64,000 nucleotides of DNA from the NCBI GenBank assembly GCA_020632955.1, contig JACKEO010000010.1, positions 62,001 through 126,000 on the forward strand. The letters run 5' to 3'. Shown in pieces: positions 8,446 to 16,934 of the stretch. The position numbers were made by a program, and so were the translations under genes. Below the pieces are notes generated by a model. It was given only the letters and a program-made list of their open reading frames with translations, was not told the DNA's origin and made no database searches. Each line of letters starts with the position of its first letter. The stretch's first letter is position 1. This stretch comes from Alphaproteobacteria bacterium. Lineage in GTDB: Bacteria > Myxococcota_A > UBA796 > GCA-2862545.

Positions 8446-11400
8446 GTGGTCCGTCCCGCTCCCGCCCTGCTCGTCGTCGCGCTGGGCCTCGCTGCATGCA
8501 GCGAGCAGGTGCTCAGCGTCTCGAACCAGCCGCCCAACGTGTCGATCCGGGCCCCGGTGGCCGGCGCGCGGCTGTTCGAGGGCAGCCTCGCGGTGCTCGA
8601 CGGCGTGGTGGGCGATCCCGACGGGCGCGTCGCGGAGCTGCGCTATCGCTGGTACTTCGGCGAGGAGGTGGTCTGCGAGGGCTCCGTCTCCAGCCTCGAC
8701 GGCTCGGTGCCGTGCCGGGTGCCGGTGGACGTGCCGGGCGGTCAGCTGTCGATCCTGCTGGAGGCCGAGGACCCCCGGGGGGAGGTGGGCAAGGACAGCG
8801 TGGTGGTGGACGTGCAGGCGGGCGCCGCGCCCGCGGTGGAGATCGTGTCGCCGGGCGAGGGCTCCCGCGCCTACGTGGGCGTGCCCTTCACGCTCGACGC
8901 GAAGGCCTCCGACGCCGAGGAGCTGGCCAGCGCGCTCACCGTGAGGTGGACCTCCGACGTGGACGGCGAGCTCGACGTGCCCGAGCACCCCGACGACGCG
9001 GGGCGGTCCACCGGCAGCGTCACCCTCACGCAGGGGGCCCACGTCCTGCGGGTGGAGGTGACCGACAGCACCGGCAAGACGGCGGCCGATCAGGCCGATC
9101 TGCTCGTGGGCCCGCCCAACCGCCCCCCCACCTGCGACATCCTCGAGCCCGGCCCCGACGAGGCCAGCGGGGTGGGCACGGCGCTGCAGCTCAAGGCCGT
9201 GGTCGACGACGACGACCAGCCGCGCGCCACGCTCTCGGCCTTCTGGTCGTCCGACGTGGACGGCCCGCTGGGGGCGGGCACGCCGGCGTCGACGGGCGAG
9301 GTGGTGGTGGTCACCCGCGCCCTGTCGCTGGGGGTGCACGTGCTCACCCTCATCGTGGCCGACGAGACGGGCGCCACCTGCACCGACACCGTGGTGCACC
9401 GGGTGGGCAACGGGCCCACGATCACGGTGGACTCCCCCGCGGACGGCCTCGTCGTGCGGGCCGGAGAGCCGGTCACGCTGTCGGTGGTGGTGGCCGACGG
9501 CGAGGACAGCCCGCCCGACCTGTCGATCGTGTGGACCAGCGACAAGACCGGCGAGGTCGCGCGCCCGGCGGCCGCGTCGGACGGCCGGGCCACCGTCACC
9601 CGAGACAACCTGCCACCGGCGCGCCACCTGCTCACCGTCACCGTCACCGACAGCGACGCGCTCTCGGCCTCCAAGCGGCGTTCGGTGCGGGTGAACCGGC
9701 CCCCGACGGCGCCGGGCGTGGGCATCTCGCCCTTCTTCCCCGACACCACGGACGACCTCGTGGCCCTCGACAGCCCGGCGGCCGAGGACCCGGACGGCGA
9801 CACGGTCACCACCACCTGGAGCTGGACGAGGAACGGCACGGCCACCTCCCACAAGGGCCCCACCGTGCCCGCGGCCGACACCGCGAAGGGCCAGATCTGG
9901 GTGGTGACCGCCCAGGCGGCCGACGACGTCCACGCCGCGCCGGCCGCCTCGGCCACCGCCCTCGTGGTCAACGCCCGGCCCGTGTTCGACCAGATCGACA
10001 TCGCCCCGATGGGGCCGGTGTTCACGGGCACCACCGTCACCTGCACCGCCACCGCCACGGATCCCGACGGCGACGACGTGGTGGTGACCCTCGCCTGGCA
10101 GGATCCCGCCGGGAACGAGCTCGGCACCGGCCCCACGCTGGTGGTGCCCTCCCTGGACGACGGCGCCTCGGTCCGCTGCGTGGCCACCGCGGCCGACGAC
10201 GACGGCGGCGTCACGGTGGAGCAGCTGGGCGTCGCCCTCGCGAACCGTCCGCCCAGCGTCACGAAGGTCACGCTCACGCCGGGTGGACCCACGCCCGCCG
10301 GTCCCGATCCGGCCTCGATCGTGCGCTGCGCGGGCACCGGCGTCGATCCCGACGGCGACACGCTCACGTGGACCTACGCGTGGACCCTCGAGGGGGCGGC
10401 GGTGGGCACCGGTCCCCAGCTCGACCTCGGCGCGGCCGGCGCCGCCCTCGGCGATGTGGTGGGCTGCGACGCCACCGCGGCGGATGGGCGCGGCGCGACG
10501 GCGAAGGGCGAGGCCGAGGCCGAGGTGGTGTCGGCCACCCCCTCGATCAGCGACGCGCGCATCGTGGTGGTGGGCGGCGGGTCGGCCACGGCGGCCGCCA
10601 GCCTGCGCTGTGAGGGCGTCGACTTCTTCGATCCCCAGGGCGACGCCGACGCCTCGACGTACGTGTGGACCGTGGGCGGGCTCACCGCCGGCAGCGCGGC
10701 CACGCTCTCGGGCGTCTTCTCCCGCGACGACCTCGTCGCCTGCACGGTCACGCCCTCCGACGGCGTGCACGCGGGCGCGGCGAAGACCGCCTCGGTGGTG
10801 ATCCAGGACGCCCCGCCCACCAGCCAGGGGGCGGCGATCTCGCCGCTGCGCCCGGTGGTGGGCGACACGGTGGCCTGCGCCCTGCAGGCCTTCGACGACG
10901 TGGACGGCGACGGCGATGCCTCCACCTTCGCGTGGACCGTGGACGGCGCGGCGGCCGGCGCGGGCGCCACCCTCGGCGCCGCCTTCTCGGAGGGCGACAC
11001 GATCCGATGCACGGCCACCCCGCGCACGCCGGACGGCACCACCGGGATCCCCCAGCAGGTGGAGGTGGTGGTGGACACCGCCCCCACCGCGCCGGTGGTG
11101 GAGGTCACGCCGGGCGTGCCCGGTCCGCTCAACGACCTCGCCTGCGGCATCGCCACGCCGTCCACCGATGCCGATCTCGACACGCTCACCTACGAGATCC
11201 GCTGGCTGCGCAACGGCAGCCCGGCCGGACTCGGAGGCACGGGCCTCGGGGCGTCCGCCGAGGTGGTGGCACCGGCCTCCGGCACCACCTTCGCCCAGGT
11301 GTGGACCTGCCGTGCCCGCGCCCACGACGGCCTCACCTTCGGCCCGTGGGGCGAGCAGCAGGTCACCATCCTGTGCCCCGCCGACAGCGGCCAGGACGCC

Positions 11401-12111
11401 TCCTGTCCCACCGACAGCTGCAAGGTGGCCCTCGACGCGGGCTCCTCCTACGGCGACGGCGTCTACTGGCTCGACCCCGACGGCCTGGGGGCCTTCGAGA
11501 CCTGGTGCGACATGACCAGCGCGGGCGGCGGCTGGACGCTGGTGCTCCAGACCTCCACCTACTCGGCCTACACCTACGACCACGCGAGCTGGGAGGCCTC
11601 CACCGGTGGCGAGACCGTGGCCTGGGACCTCGGCGTCGACCAGGACGCCTTCAGCGAGGCCTACTACACGGTGCCCGGCAGCCAGACGCGCATGTGCATG
11701 AAGCGCCTGGGCTTCGCCCAGACCACGTGCGAGGTGGCCACCCACGCCACGTCCACCGCGCGCGACCTCGCCGCAGGCGCCGTGATGCCCTCCTTCGCCG
11801 GGCAGACGGGCCTCTACAGCACCGCGCTCAAGGCGGTGGTCTCGGGCTGGAGCTCCACCGGCTGGCAGCGCTGGGGCTGGAACCACGGCTTCCGCAACTG
11901 CGGCGGGCTGCGCTTCGGCTTCTCGGCGGACGCCGACCAGACCGACAGCCGCGACGCGGGCATCGGGGTGGGCATCCACATCCAGGACATCCAGTGCAAC
12001 CCGCGCGCCTACGACGGCTTCACCCTGGGCAGCGGGTACTACCACTTCCCCTGGATCCCGGCGCCCAACCCCACCTCTGCGGGACTCCCGGCCTGGATCT
12101 GGGTGCGCTGA
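8446..12111 (+). CDS. Large surface lipoprotein with PKD/Ig-like repeats and a C-terminal fibrinogen-like domain
   Basis: The 1221-aa protein opens with a lipoprotein signal peptide ending LGLAAC (lipidated Cys18). About ten repeated beta-sandwich modules follow, with recurring PP.v.i..P, DPDGD.. and vtvtDsd patterns typical of PKD/cadherin-like folds. The last ~230 residues contain a fibrinogen/intelectin-type recognition domain: SCKVALDAGSS, then WCDMTSAGGGWTLVLQ, and a C-terminal AWIWVR. Bacterial proteins with this domain are usually adhesins or carbohydrate binders; the ligand is unknown. GTG 8446 has GGAGG at 8437-8441 and places the lipobox at the usual distance. The 3' end overlaps the convergent membrane-protein gene by 73 bp. 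Confidence 0.8.
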   Translation: MVRPAPALLVVALGLAACSEQVLSVSNQPPNVSIRAPVAGARLFEGSLAVLDGVVGDPDGRVAELRYRWYFGEEVVCEGSVSSLDGSVPCRVPVDVPGGQLSILLEAEDPRGEVGKDSVVVDVQAGAAPAVEIVSPGEGSRAYVGVPFTLDAKASDAEELASALTVRWTSDVDGELDVPEHPDDAGRSTGSVTLTQGAHVLRVEVTDSTGKTAADQADLLVGPPNRPPTCDILEPGPDEASGVGTALQLKAVVDDDDQPRATLSAFWSSDVDGPLGAGTPASTGEVVVVTRALSLGVHVLTLIVADETGATCTDTVVHRVGNGPTITVDSPADGLVVRAGEPVTLSVVVADGEDSPPDLSIVWTSDKTGEVARPAAASDGRATVTRDNLPPARHLLTVTVTDSDALSASKRRSVRVNRPPTAPGVGISPFFPDTTDDLVALDSPAAEDPDGDTVTTTWSWTRNGTATSHKGPTVPAADTAKGQIWVVTAQAADDVHAAPAASATALVVNARPVFDQIDIAPMGPVFTGTTVTCTATATDPDGDDVVVTLAWQDPAGNELGTGPTLVVPSLDDGASVRCVATAADDDGGVTVEQLGVALANRPPSVTKVTLTPGGPTPAGPDPASIVRCAGTGVDPDGDTLTWTYAWTLEGAAVGTGPQLDLGAAGAALGDVVGCDATAADGRGATAKGEAEAEVVSATPSISDARIVVVGGGSATAAASLRCEGVDFFDPQGDADASTYVWTVGGLTAGSAATLSGVFSRDDLVACTVTPSDGVHAGAAKTASVVIQDAPPTSQGAAISPLRPVVGDTVACALQAFDDVDGDGDASTFAWTVDGAAAGAGATLGAAFSEGDTIRCTATPRTPDGTTGIPQQVEVVVDTAPTAPVVEVTPGVPGPLNDLACGIATPSTDADLDTLTYEIRWLRNGSPAGLGGTGLGASAEVVAPASGTTFAQVWTCRARAHDGLTFGPWGEQQVTILCPADSGQDASCPTDSCKVALDAGSSYGDGVYWLDPDGLGAFETWCDMTSAGGGWTLVLQTSTYSAYTYDHASWEASTGGETVAWDLGVDQDAFSEAYYTVPGSQTRMCMKRLGFAQTTCEVATHATSTARDLAAGAVMPSFAGQTGLYSTALKAVVSGWSSTGWQRWGWNHGFRNCGGLRFGFSADADQTDSRDAGIGVGIHIQDIQCNPRAYDGFTLGSGYYHFPWIPAPNPTSAGLPAWIWVR

Positions 12112-14090
12112 CGCACGCCCGTGATGCGGTAGAGACCCACCACCGGGTCCCGTGAGAGCGGGCGGAAGCCGCTGTTGCCCAGGGTGACGGGACCGGGGTG
12201 GTGCACGCGCACGGGCGCGAGCACGAAGGCCTCCCGCATCGCGGCGCAGGCGGGCTCCTCCAGATCGGCGGCGGGCGCGGGCGTCGCACAGGCCCAGGCG
12301 GCGCAGGGCTCGCCGGGGAGCAGGCACCGGGCGTGCGTGGGGTCGGCGGCGCAGGCCAGCTCCTCCGGGGTGACCAGGGGCAGGGGGGCCGGCGGCCGCA
12401 GCAGCTCGGGCTCGGGGTCCACGCGCTGCGGCACCGCCCACACGCGACCCCCGAAGGCGACCACGGTGGCGTCGGGGTCCACGGCGGGGCGATGGCTGCT
12501 GCGCAGGCGGAGCGGCCGGTGGCAGGCCAGGCCGTGGAGCCACCATCCTCCCACCACGGCGGCCGGGGCGGCGAGGGCCTGCCGCACCGACCTCAGGGGC
12601 GGTCTCGCGTGGCCTGCCACGGGCGCGAGCGCGAGGCGGGCGGCGTCCCGCTCGTCCACCACCGCGTCGGGGGTGAGCGGCGGCTCGAGATCGTCGAGCT
12701 CCAGCGCCACCACGGGGGCTTCGTCGCCCAGTGCCCGCGCCGCCCACAGCACGTCCAGCTCGGCCTGCAGGTCGAAGCGGTGGGTGACCAGCGTGTGCCG
12801 CGCGGCCACCTGCACTGCGGCCAGCACGGCGAGGACCGCCGCCACGCGCAGCGCCCCCCGGGTGCCCGCCGCGACGAGACCGCTGCCCGCCGCCGCCGCG
12901 ACGGCCCAGAGCCCGAGCCCTGCGGCCCGGAGGTAGAAGCCGGGGCTGCCGCTGCCCACCACCAGCTCGTGGATCGTCGTGCTGGCCACGAGGGCGGCGA
13001 GGGCGGTGGCGGCGAGGGCGGGTGCGCGCCGTGCGAGCAGGCCGAGGCCCGCGAAGGCGGCCACCCCCACCACCGGGGGCACGAGCAGCGGGTGGAGCAG
13101 CGGCTGGTGGAGCACCACGCCCGCCACGTGCGGCGGCAGCTCCGGCCACACCGTGTCGGCGCCCGGGGCCCGCCACGCGAGCTCCGACAGCAGCGCCAGG
13201 CCCAGGGCCGCCACCCCGAGCGGACGCAGCCACCGCGCGGGCGCGATCCCGCCGAGGAACGCGACCCCCGCGAGCAGGCCCCACTGGGCGAGCACGTCCG
13301 GGAGGGCGTGGCGTTGGAGGACGTCGAGCTCCTCGGCGTCGGCGGCGCCCAGCGCGCCCGCGAGCCGCAGACCGGCCGCGCCGGCGGCGAGCAGGGTGAC
13401 GGCGGCCACCGGGGGACGCACGAGCTGTCGCCGCAGGGCCGGCACGCCGGCGAGGCTGCCGAGGCAGATCACCGGGACGACGGCCGCCGCGTCCGCCCGG
13501 GTGCCCACCGCGAGCACCGCGGCGGCGCCTCCCAGCACCCAGCCGGCGAGGCGGTCCCGCGCTGCGAGGGTCAGTCCGACGAGCGCGACGAGGAGCCACA
13601 GCTCGGTCGCCACGTAGGGCGAGGCCGACACCGCCAGGCGCAGGTGGATCGGCGAGGTGGCCAGGATCCCTGCCGCGAGGAGGCCCGCGGCCCGTCGACC
13701 GGTCCACGTGCGCACGAGCCCGCCGAGCAGCACCACCGACAGCGTGGAGGCGACGAGGCTCGCACCCCAGGGGTGCACGGCGCGCGGAAGCAGCCGCCCC
13801 AGCCACCACCAGGTCCAGTGCGCCGCCACGCCGTGCTCGGCCGTCTGCCGGGCCAGGAGCACCTCGTCCTGCTCGAAGACCCAGGCCTCGAGGCCCCGGT
13901 GGTCCATCGCCCAGGGTGCCTTCGGGACGAGGACCAGGGCGACGACGGCGCCCCCGAGCGCGAGCAGCAGGGGTCCCGCGAGCGCGCGGTCCGGCGGGTG
14001 GGCGCGCAGCAGCACGGCCGCCGAGACCAGCACGGCGAGGAGGGCGCACCCGGTGGTGACGTGGTCCGCGAGGGCGGGGACGACGGGCAC
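12039..14090 (-). CDS. Polytopic membrane protein, GT-C (ArnT/PMT-like) glycosyltransferase-like
   Basis: The 683-aa protein has about 11-13 hydrophobic spans in the first ~440 residues and a ~240-residue C-terminal extracytoplasmic part containing several cysteines. An acidic pair in the first external loop (EQDEVLLARQ) and the following W-rich segment (AHWTWWWLGRLLP) resemble the catalytic loop of family-39-like lipid-linked sugar transferases. This assignment is by fold style only. It starts (GTG) 6 bp after the HExxH gene stop, so the two form an operon divergent from the radical SAM genes. That raises the possibility of envelope glycosylation or export linked to the peptide system (inference). 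Confidence 0.6.
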   Translation of the reverse strand: MPVVPALADHVTTGCALLAVLVSAAVLLRAHPPDRALAGPLLLALGGAVVALVLVPKAPWAMDHRGLEAWVFEQDEVLLARQTAEHGVAAHWTWWWLGRLLPRAVHPWGASLVASTLSVVLLGGLVRTWTGRRAAGLLAAGILATSPIHLRLAVSASPYVATELWLLVALVGLTLAARDRLAGWVLGGAAAVLAVGTRADAAAVVPVICLGSLAGVPALRRQLVRPPVAAVTLLAAGAAGLRLAGALGAADAEELDVLQRHALPDVLAQWGLLAGVAFLGGIAPARWLRPLGVAALGLALLSELAWRAPGADTVWPELPPHVAGVVLHQPLLHPLLVPPVVGVAAFAGLGLLARRAPALAATALAALVASTTIHELVVGSGSPGFYLRAAGLGLWAVAAAAGSGLVAAGTRGALRVAAVLAVLAAVQVAARHTLVTHRFDLQAELDVLWAARALGDEAPVVALELDDLEPPLTPDAVVDERDAARLALAPVAGHARPPLRSVRQALAAPAAVVGGWWLHGLACHRPLRLRSSHRPAVDPDATVVAFGGRVWAVPQRVDPEPELLRPPAPLPLVTPEELACAADPTHARCLLPGEPCAAWACATPAPAADLEEPACAAMREAFVLAPVRVHHPGPVTLGNSGFRPLSRDPVVGLYRITGVRQRTQIQAGSPAEVGLGAGIQGKW

Positions 14091-14096
14091 CCGCGG

Positions 14097-15413
14097 CTAG
14101 CTGTCGGGCAGGACGTCGCCGTCCAGGTCGAGCCCCTCGGGCGGGGGGGGCGCCAGGGCGCGGGTGTGCTCGTGCAGGGCGTTCATCTGGTCGATGAGCT
14201 TGCGGCCCAGCGGAGAGGCGTTCGCCGACTCCAGCACCGCCACCATGCCGTTGTGGTTCCCGGCGAGGATCTCGGCGCGGCGCCGCGGGAAGCGGTCGGT
14301 GCGGCTGACCGGGTGGTCCATGGCGGCCAGCCGCTCGTACATCGCGGCCACCGGCACGAAGGCGTGCACCGCGAGCAGCACGCCCCAGAGGGGTCGCAGG
14401 TCGGGGCGCACCGGGGACTTGGTCCAGGTGGTCTGGCCGTTGTGCACGATGGGATCGAGCCACGACAGCGCGTTGATCTTGCTGTGCTGGGTCTCGTGGA
14501 CGATGGCCTCGGCGATCGTGATCGGCTCGTCGCACAGCGTGAGGTAGGCGATGCCCGGCGCCTCCCGGTACGAGGCCGAGAGGTGGCGCTCGGGCAGGTA
14601 GCCCACGGGGATGAAGCGCCGCATGAAGCCCCGCAGCTCGCCGTACCACTCGGGGATGGCCACGCGGATGATCTCGAGCGCCTCGCGGAAGGCCCCCAGC
14701 CAGTGCTCCAGCGGCTTGTCGCCCAGGCTGATGGCGTTGCCGAACTTCTCGGGGTGGGCCTCGAGCATCGACAGCGGGTTGGAGTCGTACAGCGCGAACT
14801 CCAGCCGCGGCAGGTCGGACGTGAGGCGGTGGAAGGGGCGCTCGGCCGTGACCGAGGCCGTCTCGGGCGGCAGGGCCGGCGCGCGCGGCAGGCGCAGCTT
14901 GGTCTCGTCGTCGAGGTTGAGCTCCAGGCCCAGGGGGTCCACCAGCACGCCGCGCGCCGGGGGGTCGAAGCGGAGCAGGCGGTGACCCACCGCGTCGGGG
15001 AGCACGTCGAGGGGCAGGTCCCAGAGCAGGGTCTCGGGCACCACGCCCTTCGGCGCCACGTGCGACAGGATCGCCAGCAGCGGCGGCAGCGCCTGCTGGA
15101 TCATCCGCTCGGGATCCTGGCCGGTGAGCTCCGAGGGCACGTCGAGCACCAGCAGCGGCGTCTGCACGTCGGGGTGGCTCACCGCGTCGAGCAGCAGGGC
15201 CTTGTGCGACGCGAGGATGCTGGCGAGCACCTTCCGTGCGTCGGTGAGCGCGCGGCGCGTGGGCGCCGTGAGCCGCCCCGCGGGGAAGGTCATCAGCTGC
15301 TTGAGCGCGATGGCACGGACCCGCTGTTGGATCTGGCCCAGGGCGCGGTCCTCCTCGGACGGGAGGACCAGGAAGGCGGGCGGCGCGTCGCCGCGGGGAG
15401 CGAGATCGGGCAT
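14097..15413 (-). CDS. HExxH-motif putative peptide-modification protein
   Basis: The 438-aa protein carries HETQH at residues 306-310 in the context AIVHETQHSKINAL, followed about 30 residues later by SPVRPDLRPLWGVLLAVHAF. Both segments match the HEXXH-motif RiPP-associated family (TIGR04267 type), whose members sit beside or are fused to peptide-modifying radical SAM enzymes. Fused members have been reported to be alpha-ketoglutarate-dependent beta-hydroxylases rather than proteases. Here the protein is free-standing, with an unrecognised ~250-residue N-terminal region. It is divergent from the radical SAM operon with only 45 bp between start codons. Hydroxylation of the repeat peptide is inference. 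Confidence 0.88.
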   Translation of the reverse strand: MPDLAPRGDAPPAFLVLPSEEDRALGQIQQRVRAIALKQLMTFPAGRLTAPTRRALTDARKVLASILASHKALLLDAVSHPDVQTPLLVLDVPSELTGQDPERMIQQALPPLLAILSHVAPKGVVPETLLWDLPLDVLPDAVGHRLLRFDPPARGVLVDPLGLELNLDDETKLRLPRAPALPPETASVTAERPFHRLTSDLPRLEFALYDSNPLSMLEAHPEKFGNAISLGDKPLEHWLGAFREALEIIRVAIPEWYGELRGFMRRFIPVGYLPERHLSASYREAPGIAYLTLCDEPITIAEAIVHETQHSKINALSWLDPIVHNGQTTWTKSPVRPDLRPLWGVLLAVHAFVPVAAMYERLAAMDHPVSRTDRFPRRRAEILAGNHNGMVAVLESANASPLGRKLIDQMNALHEHTRALAPPPPEGLDLDGDVLPDS

Positions 15414-15458
15414 GGGAATCCGTGCTACCTTGTGGGGCTGACCCGCTGGGAGCGGTGC
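15414..15458. promoter_or_regulatory. Compact divergent intergenic region
   Basis: Only 45 bp separates the ATG of the HExxH gene from the ATG of the first radical SAM gene. Both promoters must overlap here or lie inside the opposing genes. On the + strand TACCTT (15425-15430) is a weak -10 candidate. Shared control of the two transcripts is likely from the geometry alone. Confidence 0.35.
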
Positions 15459-16934
15459 ATGTCGGATGCCATGACGGCCGAGCGCGGGACCCGGCCGACG
15501 GGCGCCGAGCCAGCGACCCTCGGCGAGGAGAGCCATCGTACCAAGGGGCTGCTGCGCCTGACGATGGCCTGCAACGAGCGCTGCCCCTTCTGCAACGTGC
15601 CGATGGAGGACTACGCCCGTCCGACGCCGCCTGCGGCCGAGATCGACGCCCAGCTCCAGGCCTTCCTCGACGACGGTGCCGAGACCCTCACGATCTCGGG
15701 CGGGGAGCCCACCCTGTTGCGCAAGCGGCTGGTGGAGCTGGTGCGGCGTGCCCGCGCGGGTGGGGTGCGCTTCGTCGAGCTGCAGACGAACGCCGTGCTC
15801 CTCGACGACGCCTACGCGGCCGAGCTGGCCGACGCCGGGGTCACCTCGGCCTTCGTCTCGCTGCTCAGCCACGTGCCCGAGCGCCACGACACCCTGGCGG
15901 GGCTCGAGGGCGCCTTCCCCCGCTGCCTGCGCGGCATCGACGCGATGCTCGACCACGGCATCCGCGTCACGCTCAACCCCGTCACCGCCTCGCTCACCCA
16001 GGAGCTGGTGGCCGACTACGTCGACTTCGTGGCGGCGCGGCTTCCCCGGGTGCACTTCATCAGCCTGTCGGCGGTACAGCCCCACGGGCGGGCGCGCGAC
16101 GGCGTGGCCGAGCTGCTCCCCGACTACGGCGTGCTCGGGCCGCGCATCCGGGAGGCACGGGCCCGCGCCGAGGTGCACGGCCTGGAGCTGGTCAACCCCT
16201 ACTGTGGGCTCCCTCTCTGCATCGGCTGGGACGACGCCCTCGATCAGTGCGTGGAGGCCTTCGAGGCGCGGGCGGGCGGGTGGCGCGACACCCACGGCCT
16301 CGACAACGTCGGCAACAAGGCCCATGGCGAGCCCTGCCGCACCTGCGCCCTGCGCACCCGCTGCGGCGGCGCCTGGCACGCCTACTGGGAGGTGCGCGAC
16401 GGCGCGGGCATCCACGCGCCGATCACCACGGTGGAGCCCTGGTTCGACGGCGCCGACCACAGCGAGGGCCAGGCGGTGGTGGCCGCGCCCGGGGGGCTCG
16501 ACGAGGCGGCCCTGGCACGGCTGGACGCCGAGGCGCAGCCCACGGTCTGGTGCTGGACCGACCGCCTCGACACGGCCGAGGCCGCGCGCCTGCTCGCCTC
16601 GGGCTGCACGGATCTCGCGCTGGAGCTCGACTCCCTCGACCCCGAGGCGGTGCGGCCGGCCCTCCGCGCCGTGCGCTGGCTCCTCGCCGAGGGCGCGCGC
16701 CTCCAGCCCCAGACGCGCCTGCGGGTGCTCGTGGGATTGCGCCCGTCCGACGCGACGAACCCCACGGCCCTCGTCCGCACGGGTGCGCTCTGCGCAGCGC
16801 TCGGGGTAGACGGGCTGCGGATCCTGTCCGCGGCGCCGGTGTGGCGCCGGGCGGCCGACCTGCTGCGGTCGCAGCACGCCGGACTCGACGTCGCCGCGGT
16901 GGCGGCACGGCCGCTGGCCCAGGGAGCGCGATGA
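15459..16934 (+). CDS. Radical SAM protein 1 with Cx2Cx5C and extra C-terminal domain
   Basis: The 491-aa protein has the radical SAM 4Fe-4S motif CNERCPFC (C38, C42, C45) and GGEPT (81-85). A C-terminal Cx2Cx5C motif (C293, C296, C302; CRTCALRTRC) followed by GGAWHAY is SPASM/twitch-like and suggests an auxiliary cluster. The remaining ~150 residues form alternating beta/alpha segments without a cysteine cluster motif, like a partial second barrel. The ATG at 15459 has a purine-rich GGGAGCGG upstream. Its stop overlaps the start of the pseudo-radical-SAM gene (ATGA), so the two are probably translated together. Substrate unknown; a RiPP maturase is inferred from context. Confidence 0.85.
   Translation: MSDAMTAERGTRPTGAEPATLGEESHRTKGLLRLTMACNERCPFCNVPMEDYARPTPPAAEIDAQLQAFLDDGAETLTISGGEPTLLRKRLVELVRRARAGGVRFVELQTNAVLLDDAYAAELADAGVTSAFVSLLSHVPERHDTLAGLEGAFPRCLRGIDAMLDHGIRVTLNPVTASLTQELVADYVDFVAARLPRVHFISLSAVQPHGRARDGVAELLPDYGVLGPRIREARARAEVHGLELVNPYCGLPLCIGWDDALDQCVEAFEARAGGWRDTHGLDNVGNKAHGEPCRTCALRTRCGGAWHAYWEVRDGAGIHAPITTVEPWFDGADHSEGQAVVAAPGGLDEAALARLDAEAQPTVWCWTDRLDTAEAARLLASGCTDLALELDSLDPEAVRPALRAVRWLLAEGARLQPQTRLRVLVGLRPSDATNPTALVRTGALCAALGVDGLRILSAAPVWRRAADLLRSQHAGLDVAAVAARPLAQGAR

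Noticed and set aside
8317..14649. 2110-codon minus-strand open frame opposite the surface lipoprotein and neighbours
   Set aside because: It runs antisense across three well-supported genes and gives Arg/Gly/Ala/Pro-rich low-complexity protein. It is a G+C-driven shadow.
12198..15458. Extension of radical SAM protein 1 upstream (a 1578-codon frame)
   Set aside because: The upstream part is antisense to the HExxH and membrane-protein genes and reads as low-complexity Arg/Gly/His. The radical SAM sense starts at ATG 15459.
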